Origin: Patiria miniata
Lineage: Eukaryota; Echinodermata; Asteroidea; Valvatida; Asterinidae
NCBI RefSeq assembly: GCF_015706575.1
Contig: NW_024037069.1
Span: forward strand, 45,132,347-45,196,346
Direction: 5' to 3'
DNA: 64,000 nt
Part shown: positions 1 to 13,100 of the stretch, piece by piece
Layout of the letters: the number at the start of each line of letters is the position of its first letter
How positions within the stretch are numbered: the first letter of the stretch is position 1
The notes under the pieces: model-generated
Told to the model about the DNA's origin: nothing
What the model saw: only the letters and a program-made list of their open reading frames with translations
Databases searched by the model: none
Program-made: the position numbers and the translations under genes

Positions 1-32
<32 letters not shown>
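1..32 (+). repeat. Poly(C) tract
   Basis: The window opens with 32 C residues; the true length beyond the left edge is unknown. A second run of C lies near 101-110. Confidence 0.95.
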
Positions 33-33
<1 letters not shown>

Positions 34-237
34 CTTTTATTATCCCAAAAATCAGAATTCTTTGCACTAGTATTATTATGTCTCTTATTTTTTCCCGGTC
101 CCCCCCCCCCATATCAATACGCCTTTACTTATCATATCCACTCTACTTTTCAGCGCCTTGCGTTGCAACAGTATAATTATTGAGAATCAGTGAACGAGGA
201 TTCAGCTAGACTTGCCAAGCGCAGCCGGTGCTCGGCA

Positions 238-392
238 TCGACAAGACCGTTATCTTGTCGCGCATTCTCAAGAATGTGCGCTCAATCTGGAAGAGTTATT
301 TTTGCCAAGATTGAGCAAGGATCCAGTTGCACATTCTCAAGAATGTGCATGCCCATTCTCGAGAATGCGTGATTTTCAAGAATGGGCACAAC
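238..392. repeat. Cluster of short palindromes
   Basis: Four related palindromes built on CATTCTCAAGAATG (about 263, 332, 354, and a half copy at 373), plus GCTCAATCTGG inverted as CCAAGATTGAGC and ACAAGA inverted as TCTTGT. It looks like the core of a small foldback element; no clear ends or duplication found. Confidence 0.6.
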
Positions 393-794
393 ATCGATTC
401 ATGATTCATTTTTGATTGGCTATTTATTTTCTGTACACTTTACGGAGACTTAGTAGCTGTTTTATTAATTAAAATAAATGCAGTAGCCTAGCTATCATTC
501 CTTCCTTTTAAATAGTGCAAACGTCTACGAAAAAAAGTTGATGAGAAGAGCATGGAGGCTATTCCTTCCTCCATGAGAAGAGCAACGCCAACACGCTTCA
601 TTTCATGATTATTTCACTTGACCATCTGGTTACCTGACCTGACATGCCAGAGTGACAATATTCAGCGTCAGGATCTGTTGCTCGTGGAACTAAAGTATCA
701 GCCGAATGGTTCTTTGACTTTATTTCCCTTGTAAAAAAATTCCTCCAAAGCCACAGATTACAAAGAAGAAAATGAAATCTAGGTCTAGATTGCA

Positions 795-2077
795 GGTCAA
801 GTCGCCCCCTGGCCGACTCGCCTCTTACCGACTCGCCCCTTACCGACTCGCCCCCTGACCGACTCGCCCCCTGACCGACTCGCCCCTTACAAGCTCGCCC
901 CCTGCCTGACTCGCCCCCTAGCCGACTCGCCCCCTGACCGACTCGCCTCCTGACCGACTCGCCCCCTGGAAAATTATGCACCGTACGAGGACATCGTGAA
1001 ATAAAAATAAAGACAGTGTCGGGGAACACGTTTCCCGGTCGCAACGTGGCCAACGTGAAACTTAATGAAGCCAAATTATTCAAACGCCAGTATGAAGGAT
1101 TTCCGATACAAATGCAAAAAAACTATTGATCCTTTTATGAAGAATTTGGTTTGGAAACACTTAGCACAGCTTTACCGATATAGCGCAGCGTGATTTTTCG
1201 CCGAGTGCCCGTGGCATAGGGCCCGTGGGGCCTGTGCGTGTAGCGTTCATGGTGACTGCCGGCGCACGGCAGGCCGGCCGCCGGGGGTGCCGGCGCGCGG
1301 CAGGTTTACCCGCGTTCCTCGTTTGTCAATGACATTAAATCTCGACTCTGGGTCCTCAGTTTCATTAAAAAATATTTTCAGAATGAATGATGTATATTTG
1401 AAAAATCAAATCGTCCTGCTGCATTAAACAAGAATAACATATTAAGTAAATGCAAACTTTTAGAAAACCTTTTTCTTTGCGAAAAGAAATTTTTTATGCA
1501 CGTCCAAATAAAAGTCTTTGAGGTGACTAAGCGAATGGAGTTAACGAATTTAGGGAGTTGATCCAGATATCGGATTTCCCCGAGCTTTATGTGGAGGGCA
1601 AGGCATTTTTGTTTGAATTGTTGTTATTTACCTTGGGCCAGCCTTAAAGCCATAGTCCATCATTTGCAGCTATCCAAAAAGTAACTGACGTAATAATTGT
1701 TGAAAAACAGGTTGAAGGATAATAAGGGGACTAAACTCCCTGTGAAATTATTCTCCTCCCTTGAAATGCAAAACTGCCCCTCAAAAAGATGCCCCGCTCG
1801 CATTAAGAAGATTGTTTGACCTTTGCGACCGGGCAAACGGTGTTCCCCGACACTGTCTTTAATTTTTTTTTCACGATGTCCCCGTACGGTGCATAATTTT
1901 CCAGGGGGCGAGTCGGTCAGGAGGCGAGTCGGTCAGGGGCGAGTCGGCTAGGGGGCGAGTCAGGCAGGGGGCGAGCTTGTAAGGGGCGAGTCGGTCAGGG
2001 GGCGAGTCGGTCAGGGGGCGTGTCGGTAAGGGGCGAGTCGGTAAGGGGCGAGTCGGCCAGGGGGCGAGTTGACCTGA
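795..2077. mobile_element. TU-like foldback element 1
   Basis: Two long inverted arms, 795-1047 and 1823-2077. The outer part of each arm is a 16-bp tandem repeat (unit CTGACCGACTCGCCCC and its complement). The inner part is single copy (holding GGTGCATAATTTTCCAG on one strand). Tips read CAGGTCAAGTCG and, inverted, CAGGTCAACTCG. The core (1048-1822) is noncoding and includes a GC-rich patch at 1230-1310 and a TTAA-MITE fragment. The design equals the TU foldback family of sea urchins and FB of fly. No certain target duplication. Confidence 0.8.
1644..1775 (+). mobile_element. MITE-1 fragment inside foldback element 1
   Basis: TTAA then AGCCATAGTCCATCATTTG, matching the left end of MITE-1 at 33238 and the inverted right end at 43567. 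Only one end is present; similarity fades after CCCTGTGAAATTA near 1750. Confidence 0.7.
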
Positions 2078-2286
2078 CACAGGTCTAGTATGTCGAGGCC
2101 CACTTGTGTGGCCTTGCCCTCACGGTATTGCTGCGCTCATATATCCAGTGTGTTAAGAAATGAATTGATTGTCTGGTAACTTCCATCTTATTTTGATGGG
2201 TTGGTCATACAATTTATGTGAATATAATTAAGGGTTTTTTAAATCAATTTATATCATTATGTGGACTTTAAGTGATAAAAACGATG

Positions 2287-3456
2287 GTAACAGGTCATCT
2301 CGTACCTTGGGCAACTCGTACCTTGGACAACTCGTACCTTCAACTCGACGTCATTATACCGAGTCGTACCTTGGACAACTCGTACCTTCGGCAAGTCGTA
2401 CCTTCAGTTAAGACGACTTGTACCATCACGCATAAGTCAAGTCGTACCGTCAATCAGGATAATGATCCGAGGCTGAATAAAGTGGACCGTAACTCATTGA
2501 AAGTGGACTGCTTATTAAAAAAAAGGTGAATCTCTTTTTGGTATGGGCTCTTTTTTCCCCCAAAAAAGAGGAATTTATTTAGCGCGAAGCCGGCCGCGGC
2601 AGCTTACTGTGTGCGCGGCATGCACAGGCCCACGCGGCATCCGTGCAAAGTGACACGGTTCTTGCGCCGCGCTGACCGGTCAATATGGACGTCTGTGCAC
2701 GGTGACATTGATGCAGTCTGCCGTTACGTTTAGAGACTTAGGCTACGTGAAAATATTATGGAACTGATGTTTTTATCCAAGATTCACGTCTTACCATTAT
2801 TTTTGCAATGAATGACCATCATTGAGATGATATATATATATATGAAGAAAAAAGTGGCGTCAGGTTGCAACATTTTTCCTATTATTGATCCCTATAATCG
2901 CCTGAACTACTTTTTTTTTTCCCGCAAAAATGATAATACGTGAATCTTGGACTGACAAATATTTCCAATTACACCAAATCCGCATCTGAAGTTTCTCCAC
3001 TGTAAAATTCAATCTATCTTAACTTATCCATTAAAAACAGAATGGCACTGCCGCGCGCGCCGCCCAGCTCGCAGGCCAGCCGCTTCCGAGTCACCGGCAT
3101 CGGTACCGCGCACGACCGACCGCTGCTCGCGCCCTCGGAGGCCGGGCCCGCCAGGCCCAATGCGGAAAATCATGCTGCCTGGCAAAGCCATTAGATCTTG
3201 AATGTGGTTCTGTGAGATAGAAATTAACTTTGACTTGAAAAGAATCATATCGTTTCGGAGTCAAGGAACCACACACTAAGTCACGCACGTACAGTGTACT
3301 CTACTTTTTATTCTGATGGTACGAGTCGTCTTAATTGAAGGTACGAGTTGTCCAAGGTACGAGTTATCCAAGGTACGAGATGTCCAAGGTACGAGTTGTC
3401 CAAGGTACGAGTTGTCCAAGGTACGAGTCGCCCAAGGTACGAGTTGACTCGAAAGC
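2287..3456. mobile_element. TU-like foldback element 2
   Basis: Arms at about 2287-2450 and 3312-3456 carry a 16-bp tandem unit (GTACCTTGGACAACTC and its complement). The inner boundary matches in both arms (TTAAGACGACT followed by GTACCATCA). The tip CAGGTCATCTCG resembles element 1, so both may be one family with diverged arm repeats. The noncoding core has GC-rich patches at 2581-2700 and 3045-3170. Confidence 0.78.
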
Positions 3457-4036
3457 AAAACGGCAATAGTGCTTCCATTCTGGATTGATGGTTGCATTCA
3501 TTGCTTGAATCTCTGAACACTTCCTAAAATGTAGTCTCTTACCAAGTTACTGGTGTCCCCGTTTATTGTGGTGTACATGTGTGCTGTATGGACTGGCCCC
3601 ATGTAACATTGATATTTCTAGCAAGAATTAATATACATTCTGAAAATGGCACATTAAAAAAAACTGGTTTCTCCTCACAGCCCGCCTCCTTTCTCCCCCT
3701 GCCTCTTTTGTTTTTTCCTCTGTATTTTTTAATTATAGGGCCTATATTTTCAATATATTTTGTCTTTTTATTTGATTCCAGTAAAATTGTAGCTATGTGT
3801 GCCAGTTCAAATCTGGTAGAAAGGGTGACGGATCCTTTGGACACAAAAAAGTGGAGAAAATGGAAAAATCCCATCTTGGAAAATCCTCCATCTTGGTGGA
3901 GTAAAACAGCCACCTCCATTTTGTCTAAACGCCCAGACGAGAAACTGTTGGGTTTTTAACTTTGCGTAAATATATAAAACCAATGCAGGCATTGTTTGAT
4001 ATGTGGTTGTTTTGTTTCATTTTTCCTTTGCATTAG
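3457..4036 (+). other. Region upstream of first visible exon
   Basis: Contains overlapping open frames on both strands (3563-3959) with no recognisable domain and a T-rich composition. The last bases form the acceptor of exon w1. No CLEC16A first exon or promoter recognised. Confidence 0.5.
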
Positions 4037-4165
4037 ATACCTGTATCAGGTATTGATAAGGAATTCTGTGGTCACCGAACAGAACAGAGGACTGCTGGTT
4101 GAGACAGTCCGGTCCATGTCTGAGATTCTGATATGGGGAGATCAGAATGATAGCTCTGTCTTTGA
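4037..4165 (+). CDS. CLEC16A: CLEC16A exon w1 (second coding exon of the gene)
   Basis: Follows acceptor cattag and ends before donor gtaagt. Encodes [20 protein letters not shown] and [12 protein letters not shown], the start of the conserved N-terminal block. The first base completes a codon begun in an upstream exon that I could not find, so the protein start lies further 5'. The last two bases (GA) join C of the next exon to give Asp. Confidence 0.93.
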
Positions 4166-7100
4166 GTAAGTACCATTTTTTTTTTTTTTTTGCTTAAATA
4201 CTTTTGCTATTACCAACTTAAATAACAACTTACTGACAAATTTGACATTGTCAACACAGGGCAGTGTTTCAGTGGAGTCCATTGCAAGTCAATCGCACGT
4301 GGTTCAAAAAGAAATCACAAGTCATTTTCCAAGTTGGGTCATAAGCAACAGTGGATTAGCAAAATTTACAAAGGACTGCTTTGGTAAAAGGTCATTGGAA
4401 TAGTTTGTTACATGTCTTGCGATGGACTTGACAGGGCCAGATAAGCTCAGTTAAAAAAGCGTTGGTATGATAGACAGGAGGTCACAGTTTCAAATTTCTC
4501 ATTTTGTTATTTTAATTCTAAATATGTTTTTTTCTTTTCTTCCGTTAAAAAAAGTTTTAAATTTCCTTTTGATTTATCAAATAGAACGTAAATAATGAAA
4601 GTGTAACAGCATGGCTTCTTTAACCCCTTTATAAACAAAAGTTCCTAAAGGTGTCAAATGCGAAGGTCCGGAGCCTAACACTTGCTGGTTTTTGTCCCCC
4701 TCCCAGCTTTTTTCTTGAGAAGAACATGCTGCTGTTCTTCTTGAAGATCTTACGTCAGAAGACGGGGCGTTACATCTGTGTACAGCTCCTGCAGACTCTC
4801 AACATCTTATTTGAGAACATCAGGAATGAGACCTCTCTCTGTAAGTTTGGATTCCCTGTTTGTGCATTACATGTAGGTCAACAGTCAGAAACCATAACCT
4901 CTCACACTCCCCTCCGCGAAAATGTGAATTGACGGAATGTATTCAAGTTAATGGTTATCATTGGATAGGCGTTATGTTTTTTTCAGATAATGTTGTGAAT
5001 AATCAAACAATATAAAAACAAATTTGTTGATGTGAGGGCTTAACTGTCTTTGTTGCCATAATAATAAGGAGCCGGATGGGAATGTCCCCGTGTTTTTTCG
5101 CGGGTTTTTCGCCCCTCCCGTAATCAGCGAATATAATTATAGCAGTATTTTTTCTTGATGTTACAAGATAGATCCAAAGCCTTTGTGTTCACTGAATTCA
5201 CCTTAATATAGTAAAGCCTGTTAGAGATGTTGTTCCACACTGTTCATGTAGTTATAATAGTTTTACAATATATTGTATTTGTAATGCTTATTAACAATTA
5301 TGCATTAATCAAATAATGCTTTTATCCCATTGTATTGAATTGTATTGTATTTGTATACATGTTTATAGTCATTTTTGTTGTATGCAGGGCCCCAATGGAA
5401 ACCAGTTTTAAAGTGTTTGGGCATACCCTGGGTAAAGAAATGTAAGAAATAAATACTGTTATCTATATTTCAGTAGTTTCACAAAGGTAAGTTTTTGAGA
5501 AAAACCATTTTGTCCTGTTGTGTGGGGAATTTATTTCCTGGACATCAACGGGGTGCAAGATAAGTACACATAGGAGAAAGGACACCTGGGCTAGATGATT
5601 CTTGTGGCTTTAAAGACATCCCCCCCCCCCCCACATCTCCTTATCTGCAAATTCCTTGACGTATGGTTCCTTAAAATGCAATATTTGTGATGCCTTTTCC
5701 AAAACATGATCTTCATGTTGATTTTGATTTCCTTTTTGTAAACATTAATTTTGCAGATTATTTGTTGTCCAACAATCACGTGAACTCCATCATTGAGCAC
5801 AGGTTTGACTTCTCTGATGAAGAGGTGAGTGTTACATTGCATGGATCTGATAAACAATGGACAACATCAGGAAACAATTCAGGAAACTTGCATGATTAAA
5901 ATAGCCATTGTGTCTGACCCCAGTGAGGTCAATTCAACTTAACACAGACTTTATTGGTCAAAAATATAAAAACGAGTATTCAAAACCCATTGTCTTATTT
6001 TAATATTCAAAACCTGAGTGGACTGGAAAAGTTGAAGAAAAAGTCCATGATGTTATTTACACTGTGTAGGTTTGCATGGTTTTATTGATAGTCAAATGCA
6101 ACTTTCTTGTGGACGGTAACTTTATATGAATGGTTTGAGAGGTTCTGCGAAGAATGATGGCATCATTTTGTATCTGTAAAATTTTTCAACATCCTCAACA
6201 TTTTCTTGATACATACCTGATGTTCTTGATAGTTATTATTTTTGATAGCCGGACGCAGATCAGCGGCCCATTTAATCAGCATGTGCAATTTTGCCTGGCG
6301 CATGCAAAATGTGATCAACATGTTTTTAATCAAATATTCAATCGAATCCAAGTTCAAAGAATTGAATACTAAATAATCCGAAAAATGCATAACACTACTT
6401 TGGGCCAATAACATCTCCTGAAATAAAATACAAATGATAAGGGCGAGCACAGCAACCTAAATATGTGGGAGTTTTTCACTGAAAAAGTTTCAATAGCTGT
6501 AAAGTAATTTTTGGGGGGTATTTTTATTAACCTTTTTAGGTCTTGGCATATTATATCTCCTTCCTGAAGACGTTGTCTTTCAAGTTGAATGTTCATACCA
6601 TTCACTTCTTCTACAATGAGGTAAGATCCAATCCACTCCACAAAATATTTAAAATTGTTCTGCGTCATGTTCTGTTCTAAGAAACAGCAATGTATCAGAA
6701 CTTCCTGTCATTTGAAGTCGTTTGCAATTTTTACTGGTCCCTACTATAAAAATTTATCTTTGATCATATCAACTATTTTTATATTTTCAAGGGGGGGATT
6801 ACAGAAGGTGGACTTGTGAAGTTGTGTATGTTCTGTAAGCATCGCGAAGTGATAAGAAACAACTTGACAGAAATATTTAGTGGGACATACAATGTAGACC
6901 AATCTGGTCATGCTGTCACTTCTATCAGGGAGGCCCCCTTCAATGGCAAGAGCATTGTGCTAGCTATTGTTAAGATAATCCATCACAGGGCAGTTGCTTT
7001 GTACAATAGCGTGCACAATGGTTTCTCCATTGAAGGGGGCCCTGCTAGTGCAGTGATCTCGTGCTGGGATTCATCTATAGGTTGCCATCAGATGATCCCA

Positions 7101-10100
7101 TCTGAATCTGTATATAAGATGGGATAATCTCAATCAAGATACAGTTCCCTTTTTGTAGAAATCCAACTGAAGGATAATCCAAACTGGGATAATCCCCAGT
7201 CCTCAGGATAATCTCATTCCAAAAACAATCACATTGCCTATGGAGTACCGAAGTGAATACATCACACGCAAAATGTGTGTGTGAAAGACATTAGCGTGTG
7301 ATTCAGCCCGAGAACCAACACGCGGGCGTACTCCATTCGTTTGCACTACACTTTCTGCTTCTGAATGACGTCACACTTCGGTACTCCATGGTGGATTCTC
7401 TGTCCCTTTGCCTAGACATTTTTCATCCTATCAATGACTTTGCAGAATCAGATTCCAAAGATAACAGTCCTCAACAATCAGTATTCTTTCTCATTTAGTT
7501 ACATCTTGTTCGTCCTATTGCAGCACACCAATGATTTTGCTCTGTACACTGAGGCCATCAAATTCTTCAACCACCCAGAGAGCATGGTGAGAATTGCTGT
7601 CCGGACTCTAACCCTGAATGTATACAAAGGTGAGTACTTGGAAATGATTGGAGGATATAGACGAACCGGGGCATGGGATCACTGTACACTCAGGAGGCCC
7701 CCTTCAATGGAGAAACCATTGTGCAAGCTATTGTGTAAAATAACTGCCCCGTGACGGAATACTGAACAATTAGCACAATGCTTTCGCCATGGAAGGGGGA
7801 GGGCTCTGTGATAGAATTAATAGCAAACCCAGATTGGTCCGTGTATGAGCACTGTGAGGCTACTCGTAACAATCAAGTTGGGATACTCTACACTGATGGT
7901 GTCATTCACTTGTGTTACAAGGCTACTCGTATTCAAAATCTGAAGTGACACCATGATGACGTCATCAATTGATTTTTTTTATTAATTTTAAAAATTATAA
8001 AAAAATTATAACGAGGTTTTGCAGCCTGTCGCCCACTTAAGGTTAACAGCTAATTTAAGGCTAACTTAAGGCTAGCAGAACCATGAGAATGGGCCCAGAT
8101 CCCATAGGCATGACAACCAACTGGTAAATTTGGAGCTAGTTTAAGGGCATGTATTGACGTACAACAATTGAAATTCTTAACCCTGCGCAGCGTTTACAAA
8201 AAATGTTTATCAGAACTCGCCAACGGTGGCCCTTTGGGCCACAGGTACTTCCCCGCACTAGGCAAGACCCTATTCATGTCAAAACAACAAAAAGCCATGT
8301 GCCAGACAGTGTCCAGGCAGTTGCCAGACAGTGCATATAAAAGATAATTGACTGGTGGCTGTGGTAAGCAGTTATGAAGGGAGATGGCTGTGTCAAGTTA
8401 CAGGTGTTTGTATATGTTTCAATGAGACTTGGCAGGGAGGCCTGGTCGAAAGTTTGTTGACACGGCTTGGGTGAAGCCCTGGCTGCAAAGTTCATTGAAC
8501 CAGCTGATTTGGCATGGGTTGAATGAGGATTAGATGGAAGGTGACCGTCATTGGCCCTCAATTTTTTTTTTATTCAAAAAATTCGGTCACTTGCGTACCC
8601 ACGGTACGGAGGTCACTCTGCGCAGGGTTAAGAAGCTCTTCTTGTCTTGTTCTTTCAGTGAATGACAATGCCATGTTGATGTACATTCGTAACAAGACAG
8701 CGGTTCCGTACTTCTCCAACCTGGTTTGGTTCATCGGTAATCATGTCTTAGAGCTGGATAGCTGTGTCAGGAACGACATTGAGTAAGGATATATTCACAC
8801 TCACCGACTGTTTGATCAAATAGATTATGTGTGATCCACCATTCCATAAAGCAGGCTTAAGTCACAAAAAAAGCTTTTCTGAATTGTTTTTTAGCTTCTG
8901 AGACTCTGAGCAAGCCATTACTGGTGAATTAATATTCAATAGACTAGTGTAGTCCAAGTGAAGTTAGTTGAACTAGATATTTAACCACATATTTTCAGCC
9001 ATCAGAGTCGTAATCGCCTGTCATCCCTGGTAGCTGAGCATCTAGATCATCTGCACTACGTCAATGACATCTTGAATCTTAGGATAGAGGCACTGAATGA
9101 TGTCTTGACGGACCATCTATTGAACCGACTTCTGATACCACTCTACGTTGACTCTCTGACCAAGGAGAGGTCCTTCGGCTTAGCTGTAAGTTACTTACCA
9201 TTTTTTGTGCCAGATGAGGCCCTCGTGGTGATTCTTGTTCAATTTTCAGAATCCGTCGGCCTAAGTAATTTGGACACATCCTCATCTGTGAAATATGTCT
9301 TGTCCTGGGATTGGTTCAGGTCTCAGTTCTCTTATCTTTACAGTTCTGGTTTTGGTTCTTTGCTGGAACTGGTTCTAGATCTTGTGTGGTCTAGTTGAAT
9401 TCTTGGTTAATCTTAGTTATATAAGATAGTTTATTGTTTCTTTCTTGTTATTAAGCTTGATGGATACCACATTGACACTAAACATTGGAGGATTTAATTT
9501 TGTTTGTTTCTTTTTCTGATAGGAGGATCCTCCCCACATCAGCTCTGTGGTCTCCCTCTTTCTGCTGTCTCAGGTAAGACCCAAAAATGAATCTCAAAAT
9601 GTCTCTTGTGTCTTGAGGCAACAATCCAAGACAAAAACAACAAGATAATTTCAAGCAAATTTATTAATAAGATGGAATTAGCATCGTGGAGATGTCATGG
9701 ATTTTGCCCATCCTATGACTTGACCAACCGCCTAGCTCCATGGTCGAGTGGTAAGACATAACAAAAATACCATCTTATAATATAAAATTCCATCTTATAA
9801 TAAAAATAGTTACAATAATGTGGTGCTCATACAGCGTTTATACCAATGGTCTGTTAGCACTTTTATTACCCCTGTTCATCAGGCCACGAGACCATTTTTT
9901 GCAGCAGCTCGAGATCAGCGCATTCTGGTACCCATTTATACTCCTGGGTGGAGAGAGGCAATTGTAGTAAAGCATCTTTCCCAAGGACACGAGCACCATG
10001 TTCCCAGTCAGGGTTAGAACCTACGTACCACGGCATATGAGTCGATCACTATGAGCAGGAGGTAATGGGTTCGAATCCCACCTGAGTAACTTGGTTGGTG

Positions 10101-13100
10101 GTCCTCCGAAATATTCCATCTAGGGAATTTAAACTGGAGGTGTGGTAATTGTGAATTTGAAAAATTTAAGATCTGAGACCAGTGGGGTTTTTTAATGATT
10201 CTGAAACAAGAAATCTTTAACCAGAAAGATTGGTCCTCCATGTGCCATATAAAACTGGAAAAGTTTTTTGCCTAAGTACTTTTGCCATTTTCCCTCTGAA
10301 TTATGCACATTTTCCTGGATTATTGAACAGGTGTTTCTCATTCTGGACCATCCTCCACTTGTCTCCAACCTTGCTGGGATTTTCTTCCATGGCAACGAAG
10401 CGTTTCTGGCCCAGCAACCCACGGATATCAGCGGTATTGAACAGGTGCGACTTTTGTGGGGCACATGCATTTGCTTAAATGATATTTTCTTCCTAATGGT
10501 CTTCCATTAAATTGTTTTGGATGTAAGCCTTAAACTGACAATCGACCACATATTGCTGGACATCATTGTATATCTAGAACGTTTGCTAAGTGTGGCAGTG
10601 CTTGGGGTTTTTGTCAAATACTCATATTTCACACAAACAATTATGTTAATAAAAATATGGAAGGTTGAAATGCAGCACTATAGGGTGGTCCCAATTTTTT
10701 TTATATTTTTAGAGGCGAATTTCTCACAATTGGGGAGACATGTTGAAATTGTTTTAAGATATTTCTAAATTAAAGATCTTGGTGGTATTATGATCAAAAA
10801 CCAGGGCAGGAATGGAACCCGGGCCACAGCAGTGGAAGGCGAGGACAGTAACCACTGCGACAATCTGCTAAACGTACGTTGCTATACTTGGCTACCCATT
10901 GATCCCGCAGAGATTTGTTCAATTACAGAAAGCACTGCAATGAAATCAGTTAATTTAAAGGGAATGTACAACATTTGCTTTTGCTGCAGTTTTCAGAAAA
11001 AAATGGATTTGGAGGATTAGTATGTTATAGCAAATATTGTTAAACTGACTTGTTTCACGTTTTGGGCTTGTAGATGCTGGAAAAACCAAGAAAACCTATC
11101 ATGTTCTTGTAGTCTGGTTCCCCTGACCCCACTTAAGATGAAAGAGAGCAATTTATAGACTTTGTAAGGTCAGAGAATCAGTCTAGCAGGCTTGTACCCC
11201 TTCACAGGTATGTAATCAGTTGCAAAGAAAATGCAGAATAACTAAATATGAAAAATTCGGAGCAGTTTTTGAAAAAAGGCCAGCGTTGGAAATATATCAA
11301 TTTTCTTGAAAATGTCAGCACACAAGAAGCCAAAATTCTAAGACTGTCATTCCCTAACAATCCAGTAAGGTATTTCGTGATAATTGGATCATTTCGATTT
11401 AATTCCATTTTGGTACGCAGGTGCAGTACCGAGGCTTTGTCAAACCTCAAGAGAGTCTTGAACGCTCTCTAGAGAGCAACAGGGAGAGGGGAAGCACTCC
11501 GCAACCCAGGAAACGACCCAACTACCGCAACGTGGACTCACCGACCGACGAGGTGGAAGGAGAGGGTGGCTTCTTTGCTGACGACCATGAGACACATGAA
11601 CAGGACAGGGGGCAAGACGTTGGAGAGGCGGGCAAGGAGGAGGGAAGTCCGAAGGACGAGATACAAGGTAAGGAGTAGAGTGTTTTTCTTCACATCTTCG
11701 TATGATGGATTTTGCATTGCAGAGATGTAATTCCATATTAGGTTTTGCACTAATTCGACATAATTCCATTTTTTGGCATTGGAGTAAGAGGCCTTCGGGT
11801 CATAGTTTTTAAGGTAACTTTTCTTTACTCCAGGCATGTGCCACTAGTTTATTTTATTGAATGTTGTTTGTATTGTCTGTATTTTATTGTATTGTCATGC
11901 CGAATAAAATAATAATAATAATAATAATAATAAGCACTCTGCGCTGGCCAAGAGCCTGCAGGAAAAATTCTAAAAACTTGGGTGATACTCAGACCCGCAG
12001 TCTCCTGTTCTTGTCCGTTAACTTTGTTGGTTCAAGTGCCACACAAATGACTTGTGAATTTTTTTCGAAAGCACTTGAACAGGTCAAAACTGCTTTTTTT
12101 TTTGACGAAACAGGTTTTAGGGTCATTGCGTTTAAATGCACAGTGGTTTAAGACCCAGACATTTCCAAAAAAAAAAATTCTGAATATTATGCTAAAAAAT
12201 AGTTTAGTTGTATCTAATGAGTAAATCTGTAGCGGATAAAAATATTTTTCCAACTTATTTGCTGCATATTTCACTTAAGTACACAGCTACACAAAACTAG
12301 AAGACGGTTAGAATTATTACAGTAGGTACTTTGGGAAACGAAAAAAAGTGTTTTTCTATGCCGAAATTATATTTTCAGATTAAAAGCTGTGCATCATCTT
12401 GTAGCTTGTTTCGTACCCTTTCCACTCATATAAAATTTGTTATGAAAAATGTTTCATAAAGTGCAGAAATTCAGGGATTTACTTACGCTAAATTATGTAG
12501 AAATATTCCCCCAAAAACAAGACGTGTTCGCTGATACATTTTTACAATCGGCCGAAAACGGCCAGAATAAAATTGTCTAATTTCTTCAGAAATCGGTCGA
12601 CTGATTACTCGGCTTCAAATAAAATCGACCGGAAAAGTCGCGCAATGCATCGTTGTGCCGAAAAAAAATTCAGTTTTGTAAGCAGTCACTAGCTGGGAGT
12701 ACGTGAAACGCTGTCATGGCCGGCGAAGTGAACAGCGCCCTCTTTTGTTGAGATTTTTTTAGCGTACCGCATGTCGCTGCATCGCCGGGCTCAGTGTCGT
12801 CGCTTGTGGACTTCTGACATTGTTTACGGAGGTTAGTGGTTATCTCAGGGCTTGAAAGTCAGCTCGGCTGGGATTTATAGTTGAAGAAATTTAGCTGTTC
12901 ATGGTTTTCTTTGTCATGGGAAATGTAGATAGAATCAGAGATGAAGAGACTTTATCATCATTTTTTTTTACAACTTTTTGGTGTAGGCCCACACTAGGCG
13001 CGGTCAGCGAAACGACATCATTTCCTGCAGTCTGTGCTTGTTTTTAGGCCTGGCAAGGCCGAATATGATAAGAGTGTTTTGCAAACCGCTTGGCGCTAGG

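Noticed and set aside
261..392. Heat-shock elements
   Set aside because: TTCTCAAGAA does not keep the nGAAn 5-bp spacing; treated as palindromes only.
598..1083. 161-codon minus-strand frame with Gly/Arg repeats
   Set aside because: Translation of the 16-bp tandem arm of foldback element 1; no conserved protein.
3563..3959. Protein-coding gene on either strand
   Set aside because: Overlapping frames on both strands, low-complexity hydrophobic product, no family match, no splice logic.
9186..9398. Extension of exon w7 past 9185
   Set aside because: Open frame continues, but homology stops at the gtaagt donor and resumes in exon w8.
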